A stretch of DNA of 14,548 nt, taken from NCBI GenBank assembly GCA_019422065.1, contig JAHZEA010000023.1, positions 8,706 through 23,253 of the forward strand. Direction: 5' to 3'. A program made the translations under genes and the position numbers. Below are positions 14,368 to 14,548 of the stretch, piece by piece (position 1 is the first letter of the stretch; the number at the start of each line of letters is the position of its first letter). This DNA is from Lachnospiraceae bacterium. GTDB taxonomy: Bacteria > Bacillota > Clostridia > Lachnospirales > Anaerotignaceae. Under the pieces are notes generated by a model. That model had not been told where the DNA came from. It did not search any database and worked only from the letters and a program-made list of their open reading frames with translations.

Positions 14368-14440
14368 AGCCGATGAACGGACTCGAACCGTTAACCTGCT
14401 GATTACAAGTCAGCTGCTCTGCCAATTGAGCCACATCGGC
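14368..14440 (-). tRNA. tRNA-Thr (UGU)
   Basis: A 73-nt cloverleaf: acceptor GCCGATG/CATCGGC, anticodon stem GCTGA/TCAGC with loop CTTGTAA (anticodon TGT), and T-loop TTCGAGT. Discriminator base is T. CCA is not encoded. It lies between the 23S rRNA and the initiator tRNA, separated from the latter by 17 nt, and is surely processed from the same transcript. Confidence 0.97.
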
Positions 14441-14501
14441 ATTGTCTGTACCTTCAAAACTGAATAAAGAATATTGTCATTTCATCGAGTCCACTTTTAC
14501 C

Positions 14502-14548
14502 TTGGTCAAGCCCTCGGTCTATTAGTACCAGTCAGCTTAATACATTAC
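14502..14548 (-). rRNA. 23S rRNA, 3' end only (gene continues beyond window)
   Basis: The minus strand reads CTGACTGGTACTAATAG then ACCGAGGGCTTGACC, the conserved 3' terminus of bacterial 23S rRNA. The final CTTGACC should pair with the 5' end of the molecule (helix 1). The end is set about 2 nt after it, by analogy with E. coli, so the boundary may be off by a few bases. A spacer of about 60 nt then leads to tRNA-Thr. No 5S gene is present between here and the terminator. Confidence 0.92.

Overview
The window looks like a chromosomal segment of a low-GC, anaerobic, Gram-positive bacterium of the class Clostridia, possibly a gut species. Supporting signs are A/T-rich intergenic DNA, strong GGAGG-type Shine-Dalgarno (SD) sites, many ATA isoleucine codons, an LtaS-like enzyme, a HadA/FldA-type CoA-transferase typical of amino-acid-fermenting clostridia, and an rRNA operon end flanked by tRNA genes. 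No phage, transposon, integron or CRISPR signal was seen. All family names rest on motif recognition by eye; no database search was run.

Left part (1-7055). The window opens inside an LtaS-like membrane phosphoglycerol transferase (+). It converges on a Ca2+/cation antiporter gene (-) across a shared bidirectional terminator. Next is a stand-alone type III CoA-transferase (-) with its own promoter, a leader of about 160 nt, a terminator and codon use typical of strong expression. Upstream of it lie about 0.8 kb of very A/T-rich DNA with no convincing gene. A YkvI-type membrane protein (+) and a MATE efflux pump (-) follow, again convergent on one terminator.

Centre (7056-13170). A BmrR-like MerR regulator is followed by four co-directional, tightly spaced genes: a PLP-dependent gamma-family Cys/Met enzyme, a BCCT (betaine/carnitine/choline-type) transporter, an M20 metallohydrolase and a homocysteine S-methyltransferase. 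They end at a strong terminator. The promoter in front of the four genes has a 19-bp spacer with a centred inverted repeat, the hallmark of MerR-activated promoters. I infer a MerR-controlled operon that imports a methylated onium compound (S-methylmethionine, a betaine or a related sulfonium), moves a methyl group to homocysteine, and links this to methionine/homocysteine gamma-chemistry. This is the best candidate for an undescribed system here.

Right part (13171-14548). A two-gene minus-strand unit encodes a YcxB-like two-helix membrane protein and a YbjQ/UPF0145 protein. It is followed by the distal end of an rRNA operon on the minus strand: the 23S rRNA 3' end, tRNA-Thr(UGU), initiator tRNA-fMet(CAU) and a terminator. 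No 5S gene lies downstream of the 23S.
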